A stretch of 64,000 nt of DNA, from contig NC_135066.1 in NCBI RefSeq assembly GCF_051401765.1, positions 24,555,501 through 24,619,500 of the forward strand. The letters run 5' to 3'. Shown piece after piece: positions 23,961-33,374 of the stretch. This stretch comes from Calliopsis andreniformis (lineage: Eukaryota; Arthropoda; Insecta; Hymenoptera; Andrenidae). The notes beneath the pieces were generated by a model that worked only from the letters and a program-made list of their open reading frames with translations, did no database searches and had not been told where the DNA came from. How positions within the stretch are numbered: position 1 is the first letter of the stretch; every line of letters starts with the position of its first letter. A program made the position numbers and the translations under genes.

Positions 23961-26900
23961 ATGTCGACTAACAGAAGGTCTCTAAACATCTGCTTCTAGA
24001 ATACCAGAAGTGTCACAATAAGACTGGACGAAATCAGGAGTATCTTAGACAACGTTGACATCTTGGTCTGCGTCGAGTCCTGGCTCTCCCCCGACAAGAA
24101 CCTCCGCCGCCCTTCTGGCTTTCTGACGCTTAGAAGAGATCGGACTCACGCAAGAGGAGGTGGTATCATCTTTTGTATCCGTAAATACCTAGCTTACAGC
24201 AAGATATCAGATTTAGTGTCTCCTGCCGAGTCTGTCGAATTATTGGCATATCTGTAAGTAATGTTAACCCTCCGCTTAATCTTCTGGCTTGCTATAGAGC
24301 CCCGGGATACACTCTCTCCCAAAACCAATGGGATTCTATCCTTCTCAATACAAGTAGGCTGGAGAACTGCATTGTTATGAGGGACTTTAATGCTCATAAT
24401 GTTCTGTGGAACTGTGAGTACACAAGTTCTGAGGAGGCCAGACTGGAGCGTGCCATAGAGTTCTTTGACCTTTTTTTACACAACGCCGATACCCTTTCTC
24501 ACCTAGACGTTCATAGAAACAAAAGGTCTAACCTTAATTTACTTTTCTCCTCTATGTCTATCTCCGACAAAATTAGAGCAGATCTTTACGATGATTCCCT
24601 GGGCTCTGATCATTTTCCAGTCCTAATTCGGGTTGATACCGACAGGTACCTATACGAGAAAAAAACTTTTAAGCTGAAATCTAAGAAAACAAATTGGGAT
24701 ACGTTCAGAGATTACTTGAGGGATCCCTATCATTCTTTCCTGTCACTAGATTACGACCTTCTACCTCCCAGTCATAAATACGAGTTCTTCATTAGCTGTG
24801 TCACAAAAGCAGTCCAGTCTGCTTCTCCCTCTAACAGAGGTACAACTCGTCTAGCCACTAGGCGCAACCCGGCTCCTTGGTGGGATTCGGACTGCGAAAA
24901 AGCTAAACGACTCTGCCGTGCCTCTCTCAAAAAATGGGAACACTCTGATGAGTTAGGGGACTTAATCAACTATAAAAAACATGTCGCTCTTGCCAGGAAA
25001 ACTTTCAAAAACAAGAAGAAGGCTTGCTTCAGAAAATTTGCTAAATCCATTAACATTCATACCAACCCCTCATATGTCTGGAATACATGTAAAATATTTA
25101 AGAACAGATGGATTAACACTAGTCCTCAGAGTAGCTGTAGCAATCCGTGTTCCAAACAGAATTATGAAACTGCCTTAAACAAAATTAATCCGGCCTGGAT
25201 CTTAACTAATCCTTTTCGTTTCCCACCCCACCAGGAAAATGAATTTCTAGACCAACCCTTCGATTTTATAGAATTCAATATTGCCCTGGATTCAAAGAGA
25301 TCTACCTCTGCCCCGGGAATCGACGGCATAGATTTCGTAATCTTAAAAAACTTACCTGTCAAATTCAAACTTCTACTACTCGATATTTTCAATCAAATGT
25401 ACGCCGCTCACGAATTCCCACAAAGTTGGAAGCACTCCTTCATCCATTTTATCAAAAAGGCGGATGGTTGAGTCTCAGACCCATCTCCATAACCTTTTGT
25501 AGTTGCAAGTTGTTTGAAACTATGGTCAAAAATAGATTGGAATGGTGGATTGAAACCAATAACTTTCTTTCTCCTAGCCAACATGGCTTCAGAAAGGGCA
25601 AATCTTGTATTGACAATTTAGTCTGCCTCTCACTAAGAGCCGATGAAGCCTTCTCTGAAAATAAATTCCTACTTGCCACCTTTCTAGATGTGAGTGGAAC
25701 GTTCGACAACGTCAGTGCTGACATCCTCATCTGTAAACTCGCTCTCCTGGACTGCCCTTTATCACTTCTTCACTTCATCAAGTTCCTTACTCACGAGAGA
25801 CTTGTTATCTCCGAATTTAATAGTGAGCCCAGAATCGTGTGCAAGGGAGTGGCTCAGGGGGGAGTTCTGAGTCCTCTTTTATATATCTTATATATCAGCT
25901 ACATCGCAAAAAATGTCTCCCCCAATATGTATACCTTACAGTTTGCTGACGACATAGCTCTATATACAAAGTCCTCGTCTCTTGATTATGGTATACCTTC
26001 GATTGAAAATGCCATCGAATCGATTAACTCCAACCTGAATGATCTTGGCTTAAATTTATCACCTGAAAAAACCAAATTCGTTTGTTTCACAAGAAAACGA
26101 ATTCCTCCTGGATCCCTAAAAATTAAAATCGGCAACTGCTTCATAAAGGATTGCTCCTCAGCTCGTTTTCTCGATATTATATTTGACCGCGACTTATCCT
26201 TCAAATCTCACATCGACACTGTGTCGAAAAGATGTCTCAAAGCCTTAAACATCGTTAAGTATCTCCGTGGAACCTGGTGAGGTTCCGATCCGGAGACCCT
26301 CCTCACACTTTATAAGAGTTTCGTACGTTCTGTTATTGAATACTGTCTTTTCATCTATTTTCCTAATAGTAAATGTCGGTGAGAAAAAATTGAACGTACT
26401 CAAGTCTCCGCAGTAAGGTGTGCCTTGGGCTACCGTATCTCTACCCCCACCAATATTATTATGGCGGAGTCCGGATTGCCGCTCCTGGAGAGCAGAGCCA
26501 GGTTCCTATGTAATTGCTTCCTTGTTAAGGCGATATCCAACTACAACAGCTTCACTTATAAGTCCATAGCTAATTATTTTTCCTCGCATTGTATGAGTAA
26601 GTACAGATCTAGATTATTGATACTGAAGCAATGTATCAATTCAGCACTCGACAATCCCATAGAGGTGCAATCACAGGGCAGCTGGTGTATTCATCGCCAT
26701 AGTTTTGGCACACTCGCTACTTCTATTCGCATTGATGTTAGTTTAGGACATGATGTACTTTCCTCTCACGACGCCAATTCTACCTTTCAGTCTCGCATCA
26801 ATAATCTCAATGCCGTATCGATCTTCACGCAGGATCTCTGACCCTGCTGGTGTTGGCTCGGCTTGTATATGCCCTGAACTCAAAGCATGCATAAAGCGAA

Positions 26901-27685
26901 CTATTAACTGCAATGCTTCCATTTTTACGGCAGAGTGTATTGCCCTTAATGATGCACTTGATATCGTTTTACTGCATACGGGTTACAGTTTTCTCATATT
27001 CTCGGTCTCTCTCAGCGCCCTGCTGTCACTGCAGTCACATAGACTTGACATTAGAATCAATCCACACATTCTCGAAATTAAAAGAAAGTTTTCTGTTTTT
27101 CACTCCACTTCCAATAACAGACTTATCAAATTTTTCTGGGTTCCATCACACGTGGGAATTGAGGCGAATGAGAAGGCTGATCTGGCCGCCAGGGAGGCGG
27201 CGCTTTGCAATCTGCCAGATATTATCCATATTCCGTTTACAGATCTGTATGCCTCATTTAAGAAAATTATGAATGACGATACTAACGAATTTCTAAAAAA
27301 GCAGGGTTCATTTAAAGGCAAAAAGTTCTTTCAGAATTTCCATAGCGGCTTCGGCCCTTCTTGGTTTGCTCACAAAAATCTCAAAAGAGAATTCATTGTC
27401 ACTATTAATAGGATGCGGTCCGATCACTACAACCTATCCTTCTCCTTAGCCCGTATTGGTATAAATAAGGAAGTCAAGTGTAAATGCAACTCCCCCATTG
27501 AAGACCTAAATCACGTCGTATGGCAATGCCATTTCTATGACACTCAAAGAACAAAACTAATTGCTTCATTGAGGAGACAGGGTTTTACACTACCCCTATG
27601 CATTGGAATTTTTCTTTCTAATCCTTGTACCCTCGCCGTTCGTTGCATATTTTCTTTTTCTAAAAATTGTGAGCTACAAATTTGA
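23961..27685 (+). pseudogene. I-like element ORF2: EN-RT-RNase H polyprotein
   Basis: ORF2 starts at ATG 23961; a TAG at 23997 stands where the family has tryptophan. APE endonuclease: LVCVESWLSPDKN, then a frameshift near 24250 and MRDFNAHNVLWN, RSNLNLLFSS and LGSDHFPVLI. The family Gly before DFN is Arg, and Asp in N-L-D is Asn. RT: STSAPGIDGIDFVILKNL; a frameshift near 25460; then ATFLDVSGTFDNVS, VAQGGVLSPLL and an intact FADD at 25942-25953. TGA stops at 26278 and 26380 again sit at tryptophan positions. RNase H lies at about 26800-27210 after a frameshift near 26830: the catalytic Glu (TAECIALNDAL) and final motif WVPSHVGIEANEKADLAA remain, but one Asp position reads Val (FSVSLSALLSL). 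The tail has CKCNSPIEDLNHVVWQC. Target-primed reverse transcription is the family role; this copy cannot make it. Confidence 0.88.
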
Positions 27686-27780
27686 ATTTGCTTTCCTATA
27701 CGCGATATACCTTTATTGACTATTGTATGCGTTATACAACATGTTTGTTCTCTCTTTTGTAACGTTCAGCTAAATAAGCC

Positions 27781-28295
27781 CTTTTAAGCGGGTACGGTAG
27801 TCACGTGACTTTTCGAGATTGCCAGGTCGGTATCTGCTATTACAGTTTTCGTTACAGAAATAGTATTACCCACAGACACGTGGCTGCCTGATGAACGCAA
27901 GATGGAGCCTTTCTATGATTTCGATTTCGGGAGGTAGCTTAGAAAATTTCCCCCTCTACTGCACACACTACTATACGAGTTATGTGTACGTGAACTCGAC
28001 GCTTCGCGACCGATTTCGGACATTTGCGGAAAGTAGAGAGAGTGCGAATATGAGTCTTACTCTCTCACTTTTGAAACGCCATATTCAACTGTTCAAATCC
28101 CTACAAGCGGCACGAGCCACGCGCGATGTTTCCGATTGCTGAGATATTTTCAGTGATTCAATACAGCACTGAATCGTATGAATGTAGTGGTATTTAGCAA
28201 ACGACACATGTTATTTGTATGTGTATAACTTTTACACGTGTCACATTCTAAATATCACTATTGTTCATTGTTCGCCCACATCGATACGATCTATC
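27781..28295 (+). repeat. Third long-arm family member, left end
   Basis: Begins TTTTAAGCGGGTACGGTAGT and matches 10018-10500 along its length, and the first 200 bp of the 6826 arm. It abuts the 3-prime end of the I-like element at or next to the TTAA. The inverted partner is not seen in the window, so the copy is solo, truncated, or continues into 28.8 kb. The 27891-28142 plus frame is a shadow also present in the 10018 copy. Confidence 0.7.
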
Positions 28296-28329
28296 ACAAC
28301 GATAATTACACAATACATTTAGTTTGAAA

Positions 28330-28845
28330 TAACTGAACAATACATGTCTTAAAATTTTTTATTTAAAAATAAAACTTGATATTTTGGTGCCCGTCTCTCC
28401 CGCCTCTGTAGTTGCTGTCACGACCCCGGTCAAAGTTGCTACTGCCGTTTTTCCACTTGCGTAGTGTGAACTCTTTCTCTATCATATTAAAGGTAAACAC
28501 AATTATGTATCTATAATATTGAAAATAAACATAATTATTACATTTTTTGTGATTTATAAGACAAATATGATTAGTTAGTGTGAAATCGGCTATACATCTA
28601 CGTACCTCTTTTACATACTTCAGTAACTCCTGTCATGGCGATATCGTTCATCTGGGGCAAGCTGAAACTTCTCCTGTGTGAACTCTTTTATCTGTAATGT
28701 TGAAAATAAATATAATTATTACACTATGTTCGATGTACAGGAAAAATATGATTAGTTAGCATGAAATCTGTTATACATCTATATACCTTTTTTATACACG
28801 TTCAATAACTCTTGTCATGGCGATACGGCTCATCTGTATCTAGTA
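28330..28845 (-). other. Tandem exon-like units, minus strand
   Basis: Minus-strand reading shows an acceptor-like 'ttaatatgatag' near 28478, then a basic peptide frame with RKWKNGSSNFDRGRDSN, ending at TAA beside an AATAAA near 28368. Upstream, two about 200-bp units (roughly 28466-28670 and 28676-28845) repeat each other. Each contains a coding-like stretch with Y-R-H-D-[RK]-S-Y and a donor-like GTA[CT]GTAGATG/GTATATAGATG. The basic peptide matches the arms of the 6826 element, so this belongs to the same family, deeper inside the element. It is a candidate multi-exon gene of the element or a captured host gene. Confidence 0.4.
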
Positions 28846-28849
28846 TTGC

Positions 28850-29390
28850 CCTCCTTATTTCGTATTTTGGTCAGCTCGCAAGTGTCGGAGGAACTCAGCT
28901 GTCCTATTGAAAAATGATAGTGAAGTTCCAATAAATTTTGAACTCAGTTTGAGTTTTTTGACACCCTGTACTTACAGAAGTCAGAAAATTACAGTTGGAT
29001 GCTATAAAATCCGTGATAAAAATTTAAGCACAACGAAAACGATTTATAATGAATTTATCTTCGATGAAAAATGTACATTATTATTATATGTATGTGACTA
29101 TACTTATCTCTTTACGTATGTTGTAAAGTGTTGGCTCTGTCTTCGTTTCAAGTGGCAGGATTTGCACTCTTGATACTGATCTGTGAAAAACAGAAGAAGT
29201 GTATGGTGTTGTCCAATTATTTATACGATAAAGGTATCATCATTATCGTACTTACCGTTTTTTGTGCATCATTTCCACTTCATATAAAAGAATTATTCCT
29301 GTGATATGAACTTCTAAAAGAAATGTATACAAAATTATTTTCATGATGATTTCGAATTAATTCACCTATAGATAACATTTTGTAATTTTA
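28850..29390. other. No gene recognised
   Basis: AT-rich spacer. The 88-codon plus frame at 28907-29173 lacks any motif I recognise. Confidence 0.4.
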
Positions 29391-29414
29391 CTGTAGTCGC
29401 AATAGGCCATAGAA

Positions 29415-29668
29415 AAGTTCTACGTGTGCGCTGCTTTGCACTCGTTGGTGCAATTGCGACATTAGATTGCAATCGGACAGCTCTTCATGTGCGCTGCTTT
29501 GCACTCGTTGGTGCAATTGTGACATTAGATTGCAATCGGACAGCTCTTCATGTGCGCTGCTTTGCACTCGTCGGTGCAATTGTGACATTAGATTGCAATC
29601 GGACAGCTCTTCATGTGCGCTGTTTTGCACTCGTTGGTGCAATTGCGACATTAGATTGCAATCGGTTA
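29415..29668 (+). repeat. 63-bp minisatellite, about four units
   Basis: The unit contains 'cgctgctttgcactcg', 'ggtgcaattg' and 'gacattagattgcaatcgga' and repeats four times with a few substitutions; a decayed partial unit precedes it from about 29394. Because 63 is divisible by three and the unit has no stop in several frames, three overlapping open frames arise (29388-29651 minus, 29426-29746 and 29467-29751 plus). They encode perfect 21-residue repeats, but the coding looks incidental. Confidence 0.9.
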
Positions 29669-29715
29669 TTAGACAATATTATTGCCTCAATAAAGTGGGA
29701 GTTGTCTTCCCAGCA

Positions 29716-30363
29716 TTACACATCGTTAGATGTATTTTTGTATTGAATTGAGCATGTAGTTCTTTTTTTTATATATGAGGGCTCTCTAATTGGCTGATCT
29801 CTATTGAACCTGCTGTCTACAATTTCTGGTAGCATACAGTCCTCATAAAACTTTTTTAGTTTTTCTTCCATTTCTGTCTGCCAGAATTCGTTGTCTCTTT
29901 TTACTTTCGTAATTTTCATCCCTTTCGGGATCCATAAACAAAACAAAGCATTTTCTCTGTTGGTGATATGCAACTGCCCTTGCACTTGATAGTAGTAATG
30001 GTGATTTTTATTTAATTCATCACCGCAATAAATCCGTCGTATTGCAGGAAGCTGTTGTATCGCTTCAGTAGGCGATAAATCCTTTGCCGATTCCGGACAT
30101 TTGACTTCAACGAATAGTATCGTCTTCAATGAGGCTATCGGGCGTCGCACCCAAATAAGGTACGACGGCATCGATGAAGAGGCCATACGATGCAAGAGTA
30201 ATTCCAAATTCTTTTTCTAATTGTTTCAAAGCTTTCACCTCGTTCTCTCTTCCGTATTCCAGAGAACGTAGATTTTGTATTTGCGGATACATTATACTCT
30301 TCAAAGTATTTGCTCGTGGCGTATCCTTTCGTAATCGGCATATCTTGCCGAAATTAGACGCAG
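29716..30363 (-). pseudogene. YqaJ-like nuclease module, frameshifted
   Basis: A phage-lambda-exonuclease/YqaJ fold nuclease. On the minus strand, starting immediately after the transposase stop, the frame reads NFGKICRLRKD, SLEYGRENEVKALKQLEKEFG and GATPDSLIEDD; near 30125 it shifts by one and continues with FVEVKCPESAKDLSPTEAI and YYYQVQGQLHITN. The family's catalytic set (E in the first helix, D in G-x-x-P-D, E-V-K, then Q-x-Q-Q/G-x-x) is all present across the two frames. The C-terminus ends at TAA 29716-29718. The module is out of frame with the upstream transposase by one base at a six-A run, and the second shift restores the original frame, so loss-of-one and gain-of-one errors, real decay, or recoding are all possible. 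Confidence 0.75.
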
Positions 30364-32223
30364 TTAAAATTTTTTCCTATATGCCATCCATTTTTCACAA
30401 TTCGCCTGATCACGAGTTTCCTCTTCGATCCTGTGTCGTATCCTCTGCCATTCGCGCAGTGTTGCTATATGCCTTTCACAATCAGAAGAGTACACAGCCT
30501 CTTCCATGTCTGGTTTCTTTGCATTGGGGCCGTAATTGCTATCGCATGATTGTTTTCCATACCGAGAGGAGGACGCTTTCGCTTGTTGTACATATTTTAT
30601 TTTTCTCAATAATACACGTTTACGTTGTTCTTCCATCCTTTTTACAATGGCTGTCGGTTCCTTGTCCATTGCGATACTCAATCGGCTTAACGCTTCTTTT
30701 GAGTTACATTGAACAACAGCAGCAGAAACTTTACCTTGATACGAGCCTTTTCGTCCAAAGTTTATGCGTTTTCCTCCGATGAATTTAGCAATAATATTAT
30801 CAAATGTTTCGACGGAATTATTGTTCAGAGTGTGCAGCAAACTTTCAGCCTGAACGAACAGTGGCTGCATCGCCTCCTCAATGCTCTGATAAATGCCCGC
30901 TTCCCTCAGCTGTGGAACGTAGTTGATTTCGTTGGAGTCAGAGTGTTTGTCGCAAAAATATGCTAATCTCTGACAATCCTTATGTTCACCGAAAACGTGG
31001 CTCGGCACATTTCTCAAATCTACCTTCAAATTTTTTATTTGGTCGACGAGATTTATCTTCTCCTTGAATCGGTATTCTTCAGTTTTGTGTACACCCGTGC
31101 GCAAGCGGAGGGCATTCTGTTTGACGATGCCTCTTAGTTCCTTGCATCGACCTTTTCCAACGATTTCGTTTATCTTTCTACCGAAATTGCCTAAGAGATG
31201 ATTGGTGCATTCAATTTTCCGTACATGCACCATGTACTCTTTGTAAGGATCATTATCCAATATCTTTTTGTATACACTACTGTCACCATCGGCAACTAAT
31301 ATTGCGTATATTAGGCCGTGCATTTCTACGCTACAGTTGAAACCTTCCACAATAGCAGCACTTTCCATTGCAGTTGAACTCTGATTACGACCCCAGTTTT
31401 TGAAGCAGCGATGCTCGTGCGCTTCTTCCTTCTTCTTAGCTGCTCGTTGACAGATCATACAGAATTTATTCTTCACGTTGATATACAATACTTTTTTTGT
31501 ATGGTACCCAACGATGGCCCCTACATCAGAAAGAGAATTGTAATCACCACCGCGGTATGATCTTTTCATCCAACTGCCATCTGCGACAACTGCGATCCAC
31601 GGTACATTAGAACCCGGGTATACATCGCCTCTTGCTATGGCCAGTTCTCTCTCCTCTTTTCCTGCATCTTCCATTTCTCGTTGTGCAGCCAGTTCGAAGG
31701 CATCGATCAACTCATCTTGACATTTGTCGTACAGCCTTCTGGACATACACGATACGTTTATGCCAGACATTATCTCTTCCAGTTGATTATATCCGCCGCC
31801 TGTCAGCATTGTCACGGAAACGACGCTGCGATTTATATCCATAGTGGCATCAGTCTTTTGCAAACATGATATGCGCTCTTCATGATTGCACATTTGATAC
31901 TGTATATTGTAGACTTTCTCTAATCCGTTTTGTTGATGTCCAACTATTTTAAAATGTTCGATGCCACAGCCGATATTTGAATGTTTTCCGAGCTGTATTA
32001 TTTGGTTGAAAACATATGGAAAGTCGATAAAGTCTATCCCTTGTGACATTGGTCGATCTAACTGTTGTGGTTTTTCTCTATCTACCAACCAGTTCCTCTT
32101 GGAATCAATGTCACTTCGAACATCTTCACTTACTTCTTCATTGCTTTCTCTTGCGGAAGGCTGCCAAGACTCTTCCGGCACTGGCGAAATTCTTTCACTA
32201 TTCAGTTGATCTTCTTGTTCCAT
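30364..32223 (-). CDS. Mutator-like transposase-domain protein
   Basis: The longest intact frame of the window. From the first in-frame ATG (32223) it gives about 619 residues; the frame stays open upstream to about 32600 without an ATG, so the true start may lie in an upstream exon. The acidic N-terminus (DIEDMEQEDQ) precedes the domain annotated in invertebrates as Mutator-like transposase, usually found with YqaJ. Counting from the open frame at 32247, recognisable parts are MLTGGGYNQLEEIMSGINV (147-165), AVVADGSWMKRSY (219-231), FCMIC (262-266) with EHRCFKNWG (278-286) as a likely zinc site, LVADGDSSVYKKILDN (317-332) and KIECTNHLLGNFG (344-356). Two Asp sites fit an RNase H-like DDE/D core. 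The motif usually S-D-A-I-V-E-G-F reads SAAIVEGF here, which may matter. The stop directly precedes the YqaJ module, out of frame by one base. Confidence 0.75.
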   Translation of the reverse strand: MEQEDQLNSERISPVPEESWQPSARESNEEVSEDVRSDIDSKRNWLVDREKPQQLDRPMSQGIDFIDFPYVFNQIIQLGKHSNIGCGIEHFKIVGHQQNGLEKVYNIQYQMCNHEERISCLQKTDATMDINRSVVSVTMLTGGGYNQLEEIMSGINVSCMSRRLYDKCQDELIDAFELAAQREMEDAGKEERELAIARGDVYPGSNVPWIAVVADGSWMKRSYRGGDYNSLSDVGAIVGYHTKKVLYINVKNKFCMICQRAAKKKEEAHEHRCFKNWGRNQSSTAMESAAIVEGFNCSVEMHGLIYAILVADGDSSVYKKILDNDPYKEYMVHVRKIECTNHLLGNFGRKINEIVGKGRCKELRGIVKQNALRLRTGVHKTEEYRFKEKINLVDQIKNLKVDLRNVPSHVFGEHKDCQRLAYFCDKHSDSNEINYVPQLREAGIYQSIEEAMQPLFVQAESLLHTLNNNSVETFDNIIAKFIGGKRINFGRKGSYQGKVSAAVVQCNSKEALSRLSIAMDKEPTAIVKRMEEQRKRVLLRKIKYVQQAKASSSRYGKQSCDSNYGPNAKKPDMEEAVYSSDCERHIATLREWQRIRHRIEEETRDQANCEKWMAYRKKF

Positions 32224-32604
32224 ATCTTCTATATCTATATCTTCCAAGTCGTCTTCTTCTATGATTTCTTCTATAATTTCGACGTCTTCGGGATTTCCAA
32301 TGTTTTCTTCATGTCTTGCATGAAAATCAGCTATACCGGACGTACTTGGGAATATTTCACCGGACGCACCTGTACCAGTACTTGTTTGGATTATGTTACG
32401 AGTATCCTGATGGAGTTGTATGTTGCTGGTATCGTCTTGTTGATATTGCCTTATTAGGAGGCAAGCTGCATCCTTTAGTTGTCGTCTGTACGTAAAATAT
32501 ACGAAATATGCACTAGAAAAAAGACAGGCATAGTAAAAATCATGTACAATTGAGTAGCTATTTGGAAGAAGAACCTTTCTCGAGATAAGCCTTTGTTTCG
32601 ATTA

Positions 32605-32735
32605 TCACACTTTTAGAATCTGAAAATCGTATTATATATGTCCTCAAATTACCAATGTCATACTATGAATCAACTAAAGTAAAGTATCAACTAAAGTAAG
32701 TACGAAAGTGTTAAATGAAAAAAGAGCCTTTCTCG
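32605..32735. other. Spacer upstream of the Mutator-like gene
   Basis: Short AT-rich spacer with a repeated 'atcaactaaagtaa' word (near 32670-32698) and two 'cctttctcg[at]gata' words (near 32575 and 32728). No promoter element can be assigned with confidence. Confidence 0.3.
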
Positions 32736-32737
32736 TG

Positions 32738-32872
32738 ATAGCCAATAAATTTTCCCCCTTGTACCATGCAAATTTCATGTAAACAGTTTTTTTATATCTT
32801 AATTTAGGAAATAATGGACTGTACAGTGTTACGCAGGACACCCTGTATGTATAGATAGGTGGTAACGCGCAG
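32738..32872 (+). repeat. Fold-back repeat E, second copy (right part)
   Basis: Direct match to about 12050-12200: 'agccaataaattttcccc', 'ccatgcaaatttcatgtaaa', 'gtactgtacagtgttacgc'-type text and 'acaccctgtatg' followed by 'aggtggtaacgcgc'. It ends at 'gtaacgcgcagg', the same break point as copy 1, so both copies share the right boundary. No coding. Confidence 0.8.
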
Positions 32873-32879
32873 GGGGAGT

Positions 32880-33370
32880 AAACTCTTATGTATGACTTTG
32901 GACACTCGTTAGTACACTTTCTAAGGAGTTATCTCAGATGGCACCATGATCGCACCACATCACGTGACTGGACGTGAAATGTTTTGGTGCTACTATTACC
33001 GCCAAAACCGCATAGCAACTAATAGCAACACATAGCAATCTTGATTGCGGACTGTTGCGAACGGCGAAGAGAATTAGAGAAACTTTTATATTGTTTTATT
33101 AATAATAGAATTGTGTTGAAAATTTGATTAATAAGCTCACGGAATATTGTTCACTCAGTGAACTTATTTTTGAACTTATTTTTCAAATTTTTGTGCATAA
33201 ATTATAAACTTTTCTAAAGTTTGTTTCAGGATAGTAGGATAGTGAGGTGCAGAGGAGTGGAGCATCAAGTAAAAAAAGTGTAAAAAGTGAATAAAGACAT
33301 ATAAGTGCATAAAACACATAAGTGCAGACAGTTTATATAAACAATTTGTGTGAACGTTTGGACATCAGAA
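32880..33370 (+). other. Leader region of the P-element-like relic
   Basis: AT-rich with short words 'aacttatttt' and 'taagtgcataaaacacataagtgca' imperfectly repeated (cited in part). It precedes the THAP start ATG at 33375 and probably contains the transposon 5-prime end and promoter. I could not identify a 31-bp terminal repeat. Confidence 0.35.
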
Positions 33371-33374
33371 CAAA

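Larger units (their letters stand above)
22500..27775 (+). mobile_element. I-like non-LTR retrotransposon, near full length
   Basis: A leader (about 22500-22770), ORF1 (22771-23945), a 15-bp gap, then ORF2 with endonuclease, reverse transcriptase, RNase H and a C-terminal Cys/His motif, ending at TGA 27683. The RNase H and knuckle-bearing ORF1 point to the I group (I/Nimb). The element ends at or just before the TTAA that starts the next repeat at 27781. Few frameshifts and several TGG-to-stop changes make it younger than the Jockey-like copy. No terminal poly(A) is visible. Confidence 0.85.

Noticed and set aside
29388..29751. Three open frames with 21-residue repeats
   Set aside because: Incidental to a 63-bp minisatellite without stops; no start context, no domain, present on both strands.
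30364..30385. Programmed -1 frameshift joining transposase and YqaJ
   Set aside because: The offset falls at a run of A but the heptamer does not fit the X-XXY-YYZ form in the zero frame, and a second offset downstream suggests plain indels; left as one option in the finding rather than a feature.
30174..30782. 202-codon plus-strand frame
   Set aside because: Antisense shadow of the Mutator-like/YqaJ coding strand; composition is that of reverse-complemented coding.
32065..32457. 130-codon plus-strand frame, F/I/Y rich
   Set aside because: Antisense to the acidic N-terminal region of the Mutator-like frame.
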